From assembly GCA_946885435.1 (NCBI GenBank), contig CAMPGL010000044.1:1-13238 (forward strand): 13,238 bases of DNA, read 5' to 3'. This document shows positions 1 through 7,542 of the stretch, one piece after another (position 1 is the stretch's first letter; every line of letters begins with the position of its first letter). A program made the translations under genes and the position numbers. The notes beneath the pieces are model-generated. The model made no database searches. It was not told the DNA's origin and was given only the letters and a program-made list of their open reading frames with translations. Source of the stretch: an uncultured Brevundimonas sp. (lineage in GTDB: Bacteria > Pseudomonadota > Alphaproteobacteria > Caulobacterales > Caulobacteraceae).

Positions 1-771
1 GCTGAGACGGCCGGCCCCACCGCCGTAGCGCCGGAGGGGCCGGCCGGCTCAGCCGCCCTGACCGAAACGGAGGTCGCGATCGACGCGGGGTATGTCGGCA
101 CCTCGATCGTCCTCTACGGCGCCGTCTTCAATCCGGGCGACAGTCCGGTGGACGTGGTCGTCGTCGTTCGCGGCCCCGAGCAGCCCGTGCGTCTGGTGCG
201 CAAGATGCGGATCGCGGGCCTGTGGCTGAACAGCCGCCCGGTGCTGTTCGAAGGCGCGCCTGGCTTCTACATGACCGCCTCGACCCGCCCCCTGTCCGAC
301 ATCGCCGGCTTCGGCGTGCTGCGCCGGCTGGGCGTCGGCCTCGACCACCTGCGCATCGACGCGCCGGAGGAGCAGCGCACGGTCAACCTCTACGGCGTGC
401 GCGACGTGGTCATCAGCCGGCTCGGCGAGGATTACCTCGACTGGCGACGCGCCGTGATCCGGCTGAAGGAGGCCAACGGCCTCTACGCCGTGGACCCCGA
501 GGGCGTCCGCTTCGTGGACCAGGGCCTGTTCCGCGCCGAGATCGTCCTGCCCGCCGAAGCGCCGACGGGCCAGTATCAGACCGAGGTCTGGCTGTTCCAG
601 GACGGTCGCGCCATCTCGGTCCGCCGCGGCTCGATCGAGGTGCGCAAGGTCGGCCTGGAGCGGTTCGTCTATGACGCGGCTCACCAGCAGCCGTGGCTCT
701 ACGGACTCGTCTCGGTGCTGGTCGCCCTGGTCACCGGCTGGGCCGCCTCGACCTACTTCCGCCGGAACTAG
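1..771 (+). CDS. TIGR02186 family membrane-anchored protein (5' end outside window)
   Basis: The reading frame is open from base 1 to a TAG at 769-771, giving 256 residues with the start missing. The body is a beta-rich domain (for example YVGTSIVLYGAVFNPGD near the start, then VVVVVRGPEQPVRLVRKMRI and LWLNSRP) followed by a C-terminal hydrophobic segment, WLYGLVSVLVALVTGWAAS, and a short RRN tail. This matches the alphaproteobacterial family TIGR02186 / Alph_Pro_TM, predicted membrane proteins of about 270 residues normally present once per genome. By topology the body is probably periplasmic with a C-terminal anchor. A missing N-terminal signal peptide would fit the usual length. The biochemical role of the family is unknown. 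Its stop overlaps the stop of the convergent pdeM gene, so no terminator separates them. Assignment is by recalled family resemblance. Confidence 0.82.
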   Translation, partial: AETAGPTAVAPEGPAGSAALTETEVAIDAGYVGTSIVLYGAVFNPGDSPVDVVVVVRGPEQPVRLVRKMRIAGLWLNSRPVLFEGAPGFYMTASTRPLSDIAGFGVLRRLGVGLDHLRIDAPEEQRTVNLYGVRDVVISRLGEDYLDWRRAVIRLKEANGLYAVDPEGVRFVDQGLFRAEIVLPAEAPTGQYQTEVWLFQDGRAISVRRGSIEVRKVGLERFVYDAAHQQPWLYGLVSVLVALVTGWAASTYFRRN

Positions 772-1502
772 CGGCCGGGGCTGAGCCGCGCCCAGCTGAC
801 GGCGTGGACGCGCCCGTCACCGAGCAGCAGCGCCGTCGGCGGTCGTCCGAACAGGCCCGCGAAGGCGCGATCAGCCGCGTTCAGCCCGCCCGCATAGGCG
901 CCGAAGGCCGGCAGGATCATCCGCTCGCCGTCTGTCAGGAAACAGCGCCGCCGCACCCGTTGGCCATAGCGGGCGATCGTCGCCACCGGATGCAGGTGCC
1001 CCGAGACCTCCCCAGGCGCCCGGCCCTCGGCCGGTTCGTGGGTCAGGACCAGCCGGCCCAGCCGCACCTCGGCCGCCGCCTCGCCGGGCAGGGCCACCGG
1101 CGCGTCCTCGTCGTGGTTGCCGGCGATCCAGACCAGCGTCCGGCCCACCACCAGCGCCTCGATGCGCGCGACGACCTCGGCAGAGAGCCGGCTCTCGCCG
1201 CCCGCGTCATGGAAGCTGTCGCCCATCAGGATGACGGTGCGCGCGCTCGTCGCCGCGACCTCGGCCTCCAGTCGTTCCAGCGTGGCCAGGGTGTCGTAGG
1301 GCGGCAGCAGCTGGCCGCGCACGCCATAGGCCGAACCCTTCTCGAAGTGCAGGTCGCCGGCCGCCAGCACGCCGTGGTCCGCCAGCCAGATGGCGCCCGA
1401 GGCGCGGGCGGTCACCGCCGCGCCATTGACCTCGACGACGCAGCCGCCGCAGGAGGATCGGCGCATTCGGGGACCTTCCGGTTCGATCGGTTCGGCGCTC
1501 AC
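768..1502 (-). CDS. pdeM: ligase-associated DNA damage response metallophosphoesterase PdeM
   Basis: A 244-residue calcineurin-like metallophosphoesterase. Metal-binding motifs appear in family order: GDLHFEKGS (Asp50, His52), GDSFHD (Asp95), GNHDED (Asn129, His130), THEP (His155) and GHLHP (His169, His171). This layout fits PdeM (TIGR04123), a DNA repair nuclease usually encoded with an Lhr-like helicase, an ATP-dependent ligase and a metallo-beta-lactamase-type exonuclease. Only the helicase is next to it here, upstream, overlapping by GTGA (1499-1502), so translation is probably coupled. The GTG at 1502 gives the stated start. An in-frame ATG at 1466 (residue 13) is a real alternative because GGAAGG sits 7 bases before it. 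Its TAG stop overlaps the TAG of the convergent gene within a shared CTAG. Family assignment is firm; the exact start is not. Confidence 0.9.
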   Translation of the reverse strand: MSAEPIEPEGPRMRRSSCGGCVVEVNGAAVTARASGAIWLADHGVLAAGDLHFEKGSAYGVRGQLLPPYDTLATLERLEAEVAATSARTVILMGDSFHDAGGESRLSAEVVARIEALVVGRTLVWIAGNHDEDAPVALPGEAAAEVRLGRLVLTHEPAEGRAPGEVSGHLHPVATIARYGQRVRRRCFLTDGERMILPAFGAYAGGLNAADRAFAGLFGRPPTALLLGDGRVHAVSWARLSPGR

Positions 1503-3946
1503 GCGGTCAACTCCATGGCCTCGGCGATCAGCTCCTCGGCGGCTTCTTCCATGACGGCGTCGGCCCAGGAGCCGCCGGCGACCGGCTCGCGGCCGATCTC
1601 CAGCATGACCGGCACGGCGAAGGGCGACACCTTCGTCAGCGGCGCATGGGTGATCCGTCCCCGGATGCGCGCCAGAAGCCCGGCCAGCCGCGCCACGTCC
1701 AGCTGACCAGACGCCGCATCCGCCCGCGCGCAGCGCAGCAGCAGATGGTCCGGCTGGTGCCGCCTCAGCACGTCATAAATGAGGTCGGTCGAGAAGGTGA
1801 CCTGCCGCCCGCTTTTCTCGTGGCCGGGCATGCGGCGCTCGATCAGGCCGGACAGCACGGCGCACTGCCGGAAGCCGCGCTTCATCATCACGCTCTCGTC
1901 CAGCCAGGCCTCCAGGTCGTCACCGAGCATGTCCTGCTGGAACAGCTCGCCGAGATCGAGGTCGCCCAGCGTCCTCATCGCCCAGATGGCGAGCGCATAG
2001 TCGTTGGCCACGAAGCCCAACGGGTTCTTTCCCGCCCGCTCCAGCCGCCGCGCCAGCAGGTGGCACAGGGTCCCGTGGCTGATCCGGCCGTCGAAGGGGT
2101 AGCAGATCAGATAGTGCCGCGAGCCTCGCCGGAAGGTCTCGACCAGCATCTCGTCTGGGGACGGAATGACCGATCGGATCTTCTGGATGTGCAGCCACTC
2201 CTGCACGTCGTCGGGCAGCCGTCCCCAGTTGGCCTCGTCGGCGATCATGCGGCGCACGCGCCGGGCCAGATAGGTCGACAGCGCGAACTTCGAGCCGCCC
2301 CAGCTCGGCACCATGGGCTCCGCCCCCGGCGGCGCGGGCGTCACCCAGGCGTCCATCCCCTCGACCGTATGGAACTGCCAGACCTGGCCGGCGAACAGGA
2401 AGGTGTCCCCGGCGGTGAGTTGCTCGATGTAGCTCTCTTCCATCTGGCCGACCTTGCGGCCGCCGCGCTTGCCCGTGCCGATCTTGATGTTGAGCATCGG
2501 GATTTCGACGATGGCCCCGACGTTCATGCGGTGCCGCTGGGCCGTCTGTTCGTTGCGAACCTTCCAGCGCCCGTCGCGCCCCTTCACGATCCGCTTGAAC
2601 CGGTCGTAGGTCCGCAGCGCATAGCCGCCGGTCGAGACGAACTCGACGACCCGGTCGAAGTCCTCGCGCGGCAGGTCGGCGTAGGGCGCGCTGGTCCGCA
2701 CCTCCGCATACAGGTCGTCGGCCAGGAAGGGCTCCGCGCAGGCGCAGCCCATGACGTGCTGGGCCAGGATGTCCTGCGTCCCCGCGCGCGCCGGATCGGC
2801 GTCGAGGTCGTTCTCGGCGACCGCCGCCTTGGCCGCCTCGCACTCCAGCACCTCGAAGCGGTGGGCGGGGACCAAGAGCGCCCGGCTCGGCTCGTCCAGC
2901 CGGTGGTTGGCCCGGCCGATGCGCTGGATCAGCCGCGCCGAGCCCTTGGGCGCCGCCAGCTGGATGACCAGGTCGACGTCGCCCCAGTCGATGCCGAGGT
3001 CGAGCGTCGAGGTGCAGACCACCGCGCGCAGCTCGCCCCGCGCCATGGCCGCCTCGACCTTCCTCCGCTGTTCGGCAGCCAGCGAACCGTGGTGCAGCGC
3101 GATCGGCAGGTCGTCGTCGTTCATCTCCCACAGGGTCTGAAAGGCCATCTCGGCCTGGAACCGCGTGTTGACGAAGATCAGCGCCAGCCGGCTCTGTTTG
3201 ATGCGGTCATAGACGTCGGCCATGGCGTGCTGGGCGGTCCAGCCGCTCCAGGGGATGGTCTTGGCCGTCGCCCCCATCACCTCGACCACCGGCGGCGCGC
3301 CGGGGTCGCCCAGCACCAGATCGGCCATGCCCGGACTGGGGCTCAACCAGCGGCGGATGGCGTCCGGGTCCTGCACCGTCGCCGACAGCCCGACCCGACG
3401 GCACATCGGCGCGTACTGGCTCAGTCGCGCCAGGCCCAGGTTCAGCAGGTCGCCGCGCTTGCTCGACCAGATGGCGTGGACCTCATCGACGATGACGCAG
3501 CGCAGGTCGGAGAACCATTCGCGTCCACCGTCCCAGGCGCAGAACAGAGCCAGCTGCTCGGGTGTCGTCAGGAGGATGTCCGGCGGGCTGACCTTCTGGC
3601 GCTGGCGCTTCGACACCGGCGTGTCGCCCGTCCGGCTCTCGATCCGCACCGGCAGGCCCATCTCGCGCACGGGCGTGAGCAGGTTGCGCTCGACGTCGAC
3701 GGCCAGGGCCTTGAGCGGGGAGATGTAGAGGGTGTGCAGGCCCGGCGGCGTATTCCTCGGCCCGCGCTCGGCCAAGTCGATCAGGCTGGGCAGAAAGCCG
3801 CCCAGGGTCTTGCCGCCGCCGGTCGGCGCGATCAGCAGGACGTCGCGGCCCTCGCGGCCCTTGTCGACCATCTCGAGCTGATGCCGCCGCGCCGCCCAAC
3901 CCCTGGAGGCGAACCAGTCCTGAAAACGCGGGGGCAGCTGCGACAC
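1499..3946 (-). CDS. ligase-associated DNA damage response DEXH-box helicase (Lhr-like)
   Basis: An 815-residue superfamily 2 helicase of the Lhr-core type (TIGR04121). Visible motifs: Walker A APTGGGKT (40-47), Ia SPLKALAVD (76-84), Ib TTPEQL, Walker B DEVH (154-157), motif III SAT (188-190), LHHGSL (284-289), motif V TSTLDLGIDWG (312-322) and motif VI QRIGRAN (341-347). After the two RecA folds come a winged-helix region and an Lhr C-terminal part with FAGQVWQFHTVEG, PSWGGSKFALS and PFDGRISHGTLCHLLARRL. The family consists of ATP-driven DNA translocases that act with a ligase, an exonuclease and PdeM in repair. pdeM follows with a 4-base overlap; the other two partners are absent from the window. 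The start is GTG at 3946; ATGs just upstream are out of frame. A LexA-box-like sequence lies 17-31 bases upstream. All catalytic motifs look intact and the length is normal. Confidence 0.93.
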   Translation of the reverse strand: MSQLPPRFQDWFASRGWAARRHQLEMVDKGREGRDVLLIAPTGGGKTLGGFLPSLIDLAERGPRNTPPGLHTLYISPLKALAVDVERNLLTPVREMGLPVRIESRTGDTPVSKRQRQKVSPPDILLTTPEQLALFCAWDGGREWFSDLRCVIVDEVHAIWSSKRGDLLNLGLARLSQYAPMCRRVGLSATVQDPDAIRRWLSPSPGMADLVLGDPGAPPVVEVMGATAKTIPWSGWTAQHAMADVYDRIKQSRLALIFVNTRFQAEMAFQTLWEMNDDDLPIALHHGSLAAEQRRKVEAAMARGELRAVVCTSTLDLGIDWGDVDLVIQLAAPKGSARLIQRIGRANHRLDEPSRALLVPAHRFEVLECEAAKAAVAENDLDADPARAGTQDILAQHVMGCACAEPFLADDLYAEVRTSAPYADLPREDFDRVVEFVSTGGYALRTYDRFKRIVKGRDGRWKVRNEQTAQRHRMNVGAIVEIPMLNIKIGTGKRGGRKVGQMEESYIEQLTAGDTFLFAGQVWQFHTVEGMDAWVTPAPPGAEPMVPSWGGSKFALSTYLARRVRRMIADEANWGRLPDDVQEWLHIQKIRSVIPSPDEMLVETFRRGSRHYLICYPFDGRISHGTLCHLLARRLERAGKNPLGFVANDYALAIWAMRTLGDLDLGELFQQDMLGDDLEAWLDESVMMKRGFRQCAVLSGLIERRMPGHEKSGRQVTFSTDLIYDVLRRHQPDHLLLRCARADAASGQLDVARLAGLLARIRGRITHAPLTKVSPFAVPVMLEIGREPVAGGSWADAVMEEAAEELIAEAMELTA

Positions 3947-3962
3947 CCCCGGCCCATAGCAT

Positions 3963-3977
3963 GTTCCCCTTCCGTTT
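3963..3977 (-). promoter_or_regulatory. candidate LexA (SOS) box upstream of the helicase-pdeM operon
   Basis: The plus strand reads GTTC (3963-3966), seven bases, then GTTT (3974-3977). The published alphaproteobacterial LexA operator is the direct repeat GTTC-N7-GTTC, so 7 of 8 conserved bases match. It lies 17-31 bases before the GTG of the Lhr-like helicase, where a repressor could block transcription, and it precedes DNA-repair genes. Against it: the second half-site is imperfect, and a short degenerate motif is expected by chance fairly often. No clear -35/-10 pair is visible beside it. Confidence 0.35.
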
Positions 3978-4005
3978 CCATCCGTTCGGGCGGGATGGAC
4001 GGATG
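3977..4005. repeat. short inverted repeat in the divergent intergenic region
   Basis: Between the divergent helicase and glycosyltransferase genes, CATCCGT (3979-3985) is matched by its reverse complement ACGGATG (3999-4005). An overlapping pairing, TCCATCC (3977-3983) with GGATGGA (3993-3999), is also possible. It may be an operator for a divergent promoter or a leader hairpin of the glycosyltransferase mRNA, or have no role. There is no T-tract, so it is not a terminator. Confidence 0.3.
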
Positions 4006-4032
4006 CGCCCGGTCATGGGAATGCCTAACGCG

Positions 4033-5703
4033 ATGAAGCTCGTGATCGACGACCGCTGGTTCGAAGGGTGGCGGGGCCCGGCCATCGCCGCGCTGATCGC
4101 CCTGATCGCCGGCCTGCCCACCGTGCTGACGCTCGGCCCGCTGGACCGGGACGAGAGCCGGTTCGCCCAGGCGACGGCCCAGATGCTGGAGACGCGGGAC
4201 TTCACCAGCATCTCCTTCCAGGATCAGCCGCGCCACAAGAAGCCGGTCGGCATCCACTGGTTGCAGGCGGTCTCGGTGTCGTTGTTCTCCGACGTCGAGC
4301 ATCGCGACATCCGCCCCTATCGCGTGCCGTCCCTGCTGGGCGCCATGCTGGCGGCGGCGGCCTGCGCCTGGGGCGCGGGGCTGGCCTTCGGAGCGCGCAC
4401 TGGCGTGCTGGCCGGGGCCATCCTGGGGGCCAGCTTCCTGCTGTCGAGCGAGGCCGGAATCGCCAAGACCGACGCCATGCTCTGCGGGGCGGTGACCCTG
4501 GCCATGGCAGCCCTGTCGCGCCTCTATATCGCCCAGAGGGACGGGCTCGAGCCGCCGGGCAAACGCACAAAGCTGCTGTTCTGGGGCGCGGTAGCGCTGG
4601 GGGTCCTGATCAAGGGACCGATCATCGTGCTGGTCGTCGGCCTGACGCTGGTGGCGCTGGGCCTGTGGGACCGGAAGTGGCGCTGGATGACCCAGCTCGG
4701 GTGGCGCTGGGGCTTGGCCCTGGTCCTACTGGGCATCGGCCCCTGGGCGCTCGCCATCACGGTCAAGACCGACGGCGCCTTCTGGGGCGCCGCGCTCGGT
4801 GGCGACCTCTTCCCCAAGATCGTGGGCGGCCACGAGCGTCACGGCGGCTGGCCAGGCTACTACCTTCTGCTGGCGCCGCTGCTGTTGTTTCCTGCCACCC
4901 TGCTGATCCCGGCGGGACTGTCGACCGGCTGGGCGCAGCGCAACCAGTCGGCGATCCGCTTCGCTCTGTGCTGGCTCATCCCGACCTGGATCGCCTTCGA
5001 ACTCTTCCCGACCAAGCTGTGGCACTACACCCTGCCGACCTTCGGCGCCCTGGCCTGGCTGATGGCCGCCAGCCTCACCCAGCCGCTGGGCACGCTCAGT
5101 CGCCGGATCGGCGCGGGCCTGATGGCGTTCGGGGCGCTGATGGTCACCGCGCTGGTGATCTACGGCTTCTCGGAATACGGCGGCCCCGGCGACCAGAGCT
5201 GGGCCGCCGCCACCATCGCCCTGGCCCTGGTCGGGGCGGCGGTCGGCGCCTTCATGCTGCTCAACCGGATGGCGGTCACGGCGCTGGTCGTCAGCCTGGT
5301 CTTCGGCGTCCTGGCCCACGCCTCCCTGGTCAAGCTGATCAGCGGTCTCGGCCCCCTGTGGGTTGCGCCGCGACTGGAGGCGGCCCTGCGCGAGGAGGGA
5401 CTGCACCCCATGAGCGGCGAGGCTGGAGGTGCCGTGACCCTGGCCGGCTATTCGGAGCCCAGCGCCATCTTCCTGATCGGCACCGACACCGAGCTCGGCG
5501 ACGGCGCGGATGCTGCCCGGGCGCTCGCCGCTGGACGCCCGGCCGTCGTCGATCAGTCCCAGGCCGAGGCTTTCGCCGAGGAAGCCGCCGCGCTGGCCAT
5601 GACGCCCCGCCCGCGGGCCGTTATCGAAGGGCTGAACTACTCGAACGGCGACCAGTTGCGCCTGTCGGTCTACGGCCCTTACCGCGAGGAGGCCGAGCCG
5701 TGA
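4033..5703 (+). CDS. GT39 / ArnT-like integral membrane glycosyltransferase
   Basis: A 556-residue polytopic protein of the dolichyl-phosphate-mannose mannosyltransferase / ArnT type. After the first transmembrane segment comes the acidic motif GPLDRDESRFAQA (DRDE at 38-41) in the first periplasmic loop, where the family's catalytic Asp/Glu lies. HKKPVGIHWLQA follows at about 69-79, then many hydrophobic segments and a soluble C-terminal domain from about residue 450. Such enzymes move a sugar from an undecaprenyl-phosphate carrier to lipid A, protein or another envelope acceptor on the periplasmic face; sugar and acceptor cannot be read here. The frame is open from ATG 3961, but residues before MKLVIDDRW are not family-like, so I place the start at 4033. 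ATG 4021 (MPNAMKL) is equally possible; no Shine-Dalgarno decides. Its stop overlaps the HMG-CoA lyase start by GTGA. Confidence 0.85.
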   Translation: MKLVIDDRWFEGWRGPAIAALIALIAGLPTVLTLGPLDRDESRFAQATAQMLETRDFTSISFQDQPRHKKPVGIHWLQAVSVSLFSDVEHRDIRPYRVPSLLGAMLAAAACAWGAGLAFGARTGVLAGAILGASFLLSSEAGIAKTDAMLCGAVTLAMAALSRLYIAQRDGLEPPGKRTKLLFWGAVALGVLIKGPIIVLVVGLTLVALGLWDRKWRWMTQLGWRWGLALVLLGIGPWALAITVKTDGAFWGAALGGDLFPKIVGGHERHGGWPGYYLLLAPLLLFPATLLIPAGLSTGWAQRNQSAIRFALCWLIPTWIAFELFPTKLWHYTLPTFGALAWLMAASLTQPLGTLSRRIGAGLMAFGALMVTALVIYGFSEYGGPGDQSWAAATIALALVGAAVGAFMLLNRMAVTALVVSLVFGVLAHASLVKLISGLGPLWVAPRLEAALREEGLHPMSGEAGGAVTLAGYSEPSAIFLIGTDTELGDGADAARALAAGRPAVVDQSQAEAFAEEAAALAMTPRPRAVIEGLNYSNGDQLRLSVYGPYREEAEP

Positions 5704-6617
5704 GCCGCTTCATCGAGATCGTCGAGGTCGGCCCGCGCGACGGGCTGCAGAACGAGAAGGTCGTCATCTCGACCGAGGACAAGGTCGAGTTCATCGGCCG
5801 GCTGGAGGCCGCGGGCGCCAGGCGGCTGGAGACGGTCTCCTTCGTCCACCCCGGGCGCGTGCCTCAGATGGCCGACGCCGAGGCCGTCATGGCCGCCCTG
5901 CCCCCTGCCCCCGACGTCACCCGAATCGGGCTGGTGCTGAACCAGCGGGGCTGGGACCGGGCGGTCGCCACCGGCGTCGATCAGGCCAATGTCTCCATCG
6001 CCGCCTCGGACGGCTTCGCGCTGAAGAACTCGGGCCTGAACGTCGCCCAGCAGGTCGAGATGCTGGCCGAGATCGTCGGCCGGTCGCACAACATGGCCGG
6101 CGCCCCGGGCGCCGGTCCCTCGGTCACGGCGATCATTTCCACGGTGTGGGGCTGTCCCTTCGACGGTGAGGTGTCCGACGATCAGGTCGAGGCCCTGGTC
6201 CGCGACGTCGCCGCCCTGGGCGTCAGGGAGATCGGCCTGGCCGACACCATCGGCGTGGGCGACCCCTGGGCCGTGCGCCGCAAGGTCGAGATCGCGCGCA
6301 AGGCCGCGCCGGACGCCACCCTTCGCCTGCATTTCCACGACACCCGCAACACCGCCCTGGCCAACGTCTTCGCCGGCGTGGAGGCGGGGATCGATGTCAT
6401 CGACGCCTCGGTCGGCGGTATCGGCGGCTGTCCCTTCGCGCCCGGCGCGACCGGCAATGTCGCGACCGAGGACGTGGTCTACATGCTGCACCGTGCGGGC
6501 CTTGAGACCGGCTACGACCTGGACGCCCTCATCGAGACGGCCCGCTGGATCGGCGGGAAGCTCGGTCGGCCCGCGCCCTCGGCCCTGTCGCGCGCCGGGG
6601 GGTGGCCGAAGGCCTGA
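5700..6617 (+). CDS. mvaB: hydroxymethylglutaryl-CoA lyase
   Basis: A 305-residue TIM-barrel enzyme cleaving (S)-3-hydroxy-3-methylglutaryl-CoA to acetoacetate and acetyl-CoA, the last step of leucine and isovalerate breakdown. Family landmarks: EVGPRDGLQNE (Arg13, Asp14), the ETVSFVHPGRVPQMAD segment, the metal-binding pair in LHFHDT (His211, His213), and the signature SVGGIGGCPFAPGATGN with catalytic Cys244 and Asn253. The common family form of the histidine motif is HCHDT; Phe212 here is a mild variation seen in bacterial members. It starts at a GTG inside the stop of the preceding glycosyltransferase gene (GTGA, 5700-5703), so it is probably translated by coupling. The two genes have no obvious functional link. 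No other leucine-degradation genes (methylcrotonyl-CoA carboxylase, isovaleryl-CoA dehydrogenase) are in the window. The frame is open far upstream of 5700, but that stretch is a shadow of the glycosyltransferase gene. Confidence 0.93.
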   Translation: MSRFIEIVEVGPRDGLQNEKVVISTEDKVEFIGRLEAAGARRLETVSFVHPGRVPQMADAEAVMAALPPAPDVTRIGLVLNQRGWDRAVATGVDQANVSIAASDGFALKNSGLNVAQQVEMLAEIVGRSHNMAGAPGAGPSVTAIISTVWGCPFDGEVSDDQVEALVRDVAALGVREIGLADTIGVGDPWAVRRKVEIARKAAPDATLRLHFHDTRNTALANVFAGVEAGIDVIDASVGGIGGCPFAPGATGNVATEDVVYMLHRAGLETGYDLDALIETARWIGGKLGRPAPSALSRAGGWPKA

Positions 6618-6703
6618 TAACCGTTCGCAATTGACCCCGCCCACCTTGCGCCCCGGACGATCCGGCGTAAGGAACGGACACGGTTTCGGTTAGGTCTCTC
6701 CCC

Positions 6704-7489
6704 ATGGTCCAACTCACCCTTCCGCGCGGTTCCAAACCCAAGGCCGGCAAGCGCTGGGCGGCGCGCGAGGGCGCCCAGAAGGTCAAGACCTTCAAGGTCT
6801 ACCGCTACGACCCGTCGACCGACGAGACGCCGCGCTGGGACACCTATGAAGTGGCTGTCGAGGACCACGGCCCGATGGTCCTGGACGCCCTGATCCACAT
6901 CAAGAACACCATCGACCCGACCCTGTCGTTCCGGCGCTCGTGCCGCGAGGGCATCTGCGGCTCCTGCTCGATGAACATCGGCGGCCGCAACACGCTCGCC
7001 TGCACCAAGGGCTGGGACGAGATCGACGGCGACATCACCATTTCGCCGCTGCCGCACATGCCGGTGGTGCGCGACCTGGTCCCGGACCTGACCGGCTTCT
7101 ACAACCAATACGCCTCGATCGAGCCCTTCCTGCAGTCGGACGAGCCCGACCCCGAAAAGGAGCGCCTGCAGTCGCCCAAGGACCGCGAGAAGCTCGACGG
7201 CCTTTACGAATGCATCCTGTGCGCCTGCTGCTCGACCGGCTGCCCCAGCTACTGGTGGAACCAGGACAAGTTCCTGGGCCCGGCCGCCCTGCTCCAGGCC
7301 TACCGCTGGCTGGCCGACAGCCGCGACGAGGCGACCGACAAGCGGCTCGACAACCTCGAGGATCCGTTCAAGCTCTACCGCTGCCACACCATCATGAACT
7401 GCGCCCAGGTGTGTCCGAAGGGCCTGAACCCCGCCAAGGCCATCGCCGAGACCAAGAAGATGCTCGGCGCCCGCGCCGCCGGCCGCTGA
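6704..7489 (+). CDS. sdhB: succinate dehydrogenase iron-sulfur subunit
   Basis: A 261-residue subunit of respiratory complex II carrying electrons from the SdhA flavin to ubiquinone on the cytoplasmic face of the inner membrane. All cluster ligands are present. The [2Fe-2S] site is Cys80, Cys85, Cys88 and Cys100 within the [18 protein letters not shown] region. The [4Fe-4S] and [3Fe-4S] sites come from [12 protein letters not shown] (Cys170, 173, 176, 180) and [17 protein letters not shown] (Cys227, 233, 237). Length and order are normal. The ATG at 6704 has only a weak upstream purine run (TTAGG, about 8 bases away). The 86 bases before it hold a small GC-rich hairpin (6653-6665) without a T-tract and no convincing promoter. 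The sdhC, sdhD and sdhA genes are not adjacent in the window; mvaB takes the position where sdhA would usually be. Confidence 0.97.
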   Translation: MVQLTLPRGSKPKAGKRWAAREGAQKVKTFKVYRYDPSTDETPRWDTYEVAVEDHGPMVLDALIHIKNTIDPTLSFRRSCREGICGSCSMNIGGRNTLACTKGWDEIDGDITISPLPHMPVVRDLVPDLTGFYNQYASIEPFLQSDEPDPEKERLQSPKDREKLDGLYECILCACCSTGCPSYWWNQDKFLGPAALLQAYRWLADSRDEATDKRLDNLEDPFKLYRCHTIMNCAQVCPKGLNPAKAIAETKKMLGARAAGR

Positions 7490-7542
7490 TTTGCGGGCCG
7501 ACGGCATCTGAGCCAAGCTGAGCCGTCCCGAGGGAGGGCCCG

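Noticed and set aside
1646..4036. A 796-codon open frame on the plus strand opposite the helicase.
   Set aside because: It is the antisense shadow of a well-supported helicase gene in GC-rich DNA. Its product is rich in Arg, Gln, His, Pro and Asp with no fold-like pattern.
4068..5699. A long in-frame N-terminal extension of the HMG-CoA lyase frame (plus strand).
   Set aside because: It overlaps the glycosyltransferase in another frame and is Arg/Gly/Pro-rich. The lyase begins naturally at GTG 5700 with the family N-terminus.
6631..6637. TTGACCC as a -35 element for sdhB.
   Set aside because: No -10 resembling GCTANAWC or TATAAT occurs at a suitable distance; the nearest candidate, GTTAGGTC at 6689, is too far away.
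6653..6665. Hairpin CCGGA-CGA-TCCGG after mvaB as a terminator.
   Set aside because: The stem is only 5 bp and there is no T-tract on the plus strand.
7490..7542. ACGGC...GCCGT imperfect stem after sdhB as a terminator or riboswitch.
   Set aside because: The pairing is interrupted, no T-tract follows, and the stretch mostly holds the Shine-Dalgarno of the next gene.
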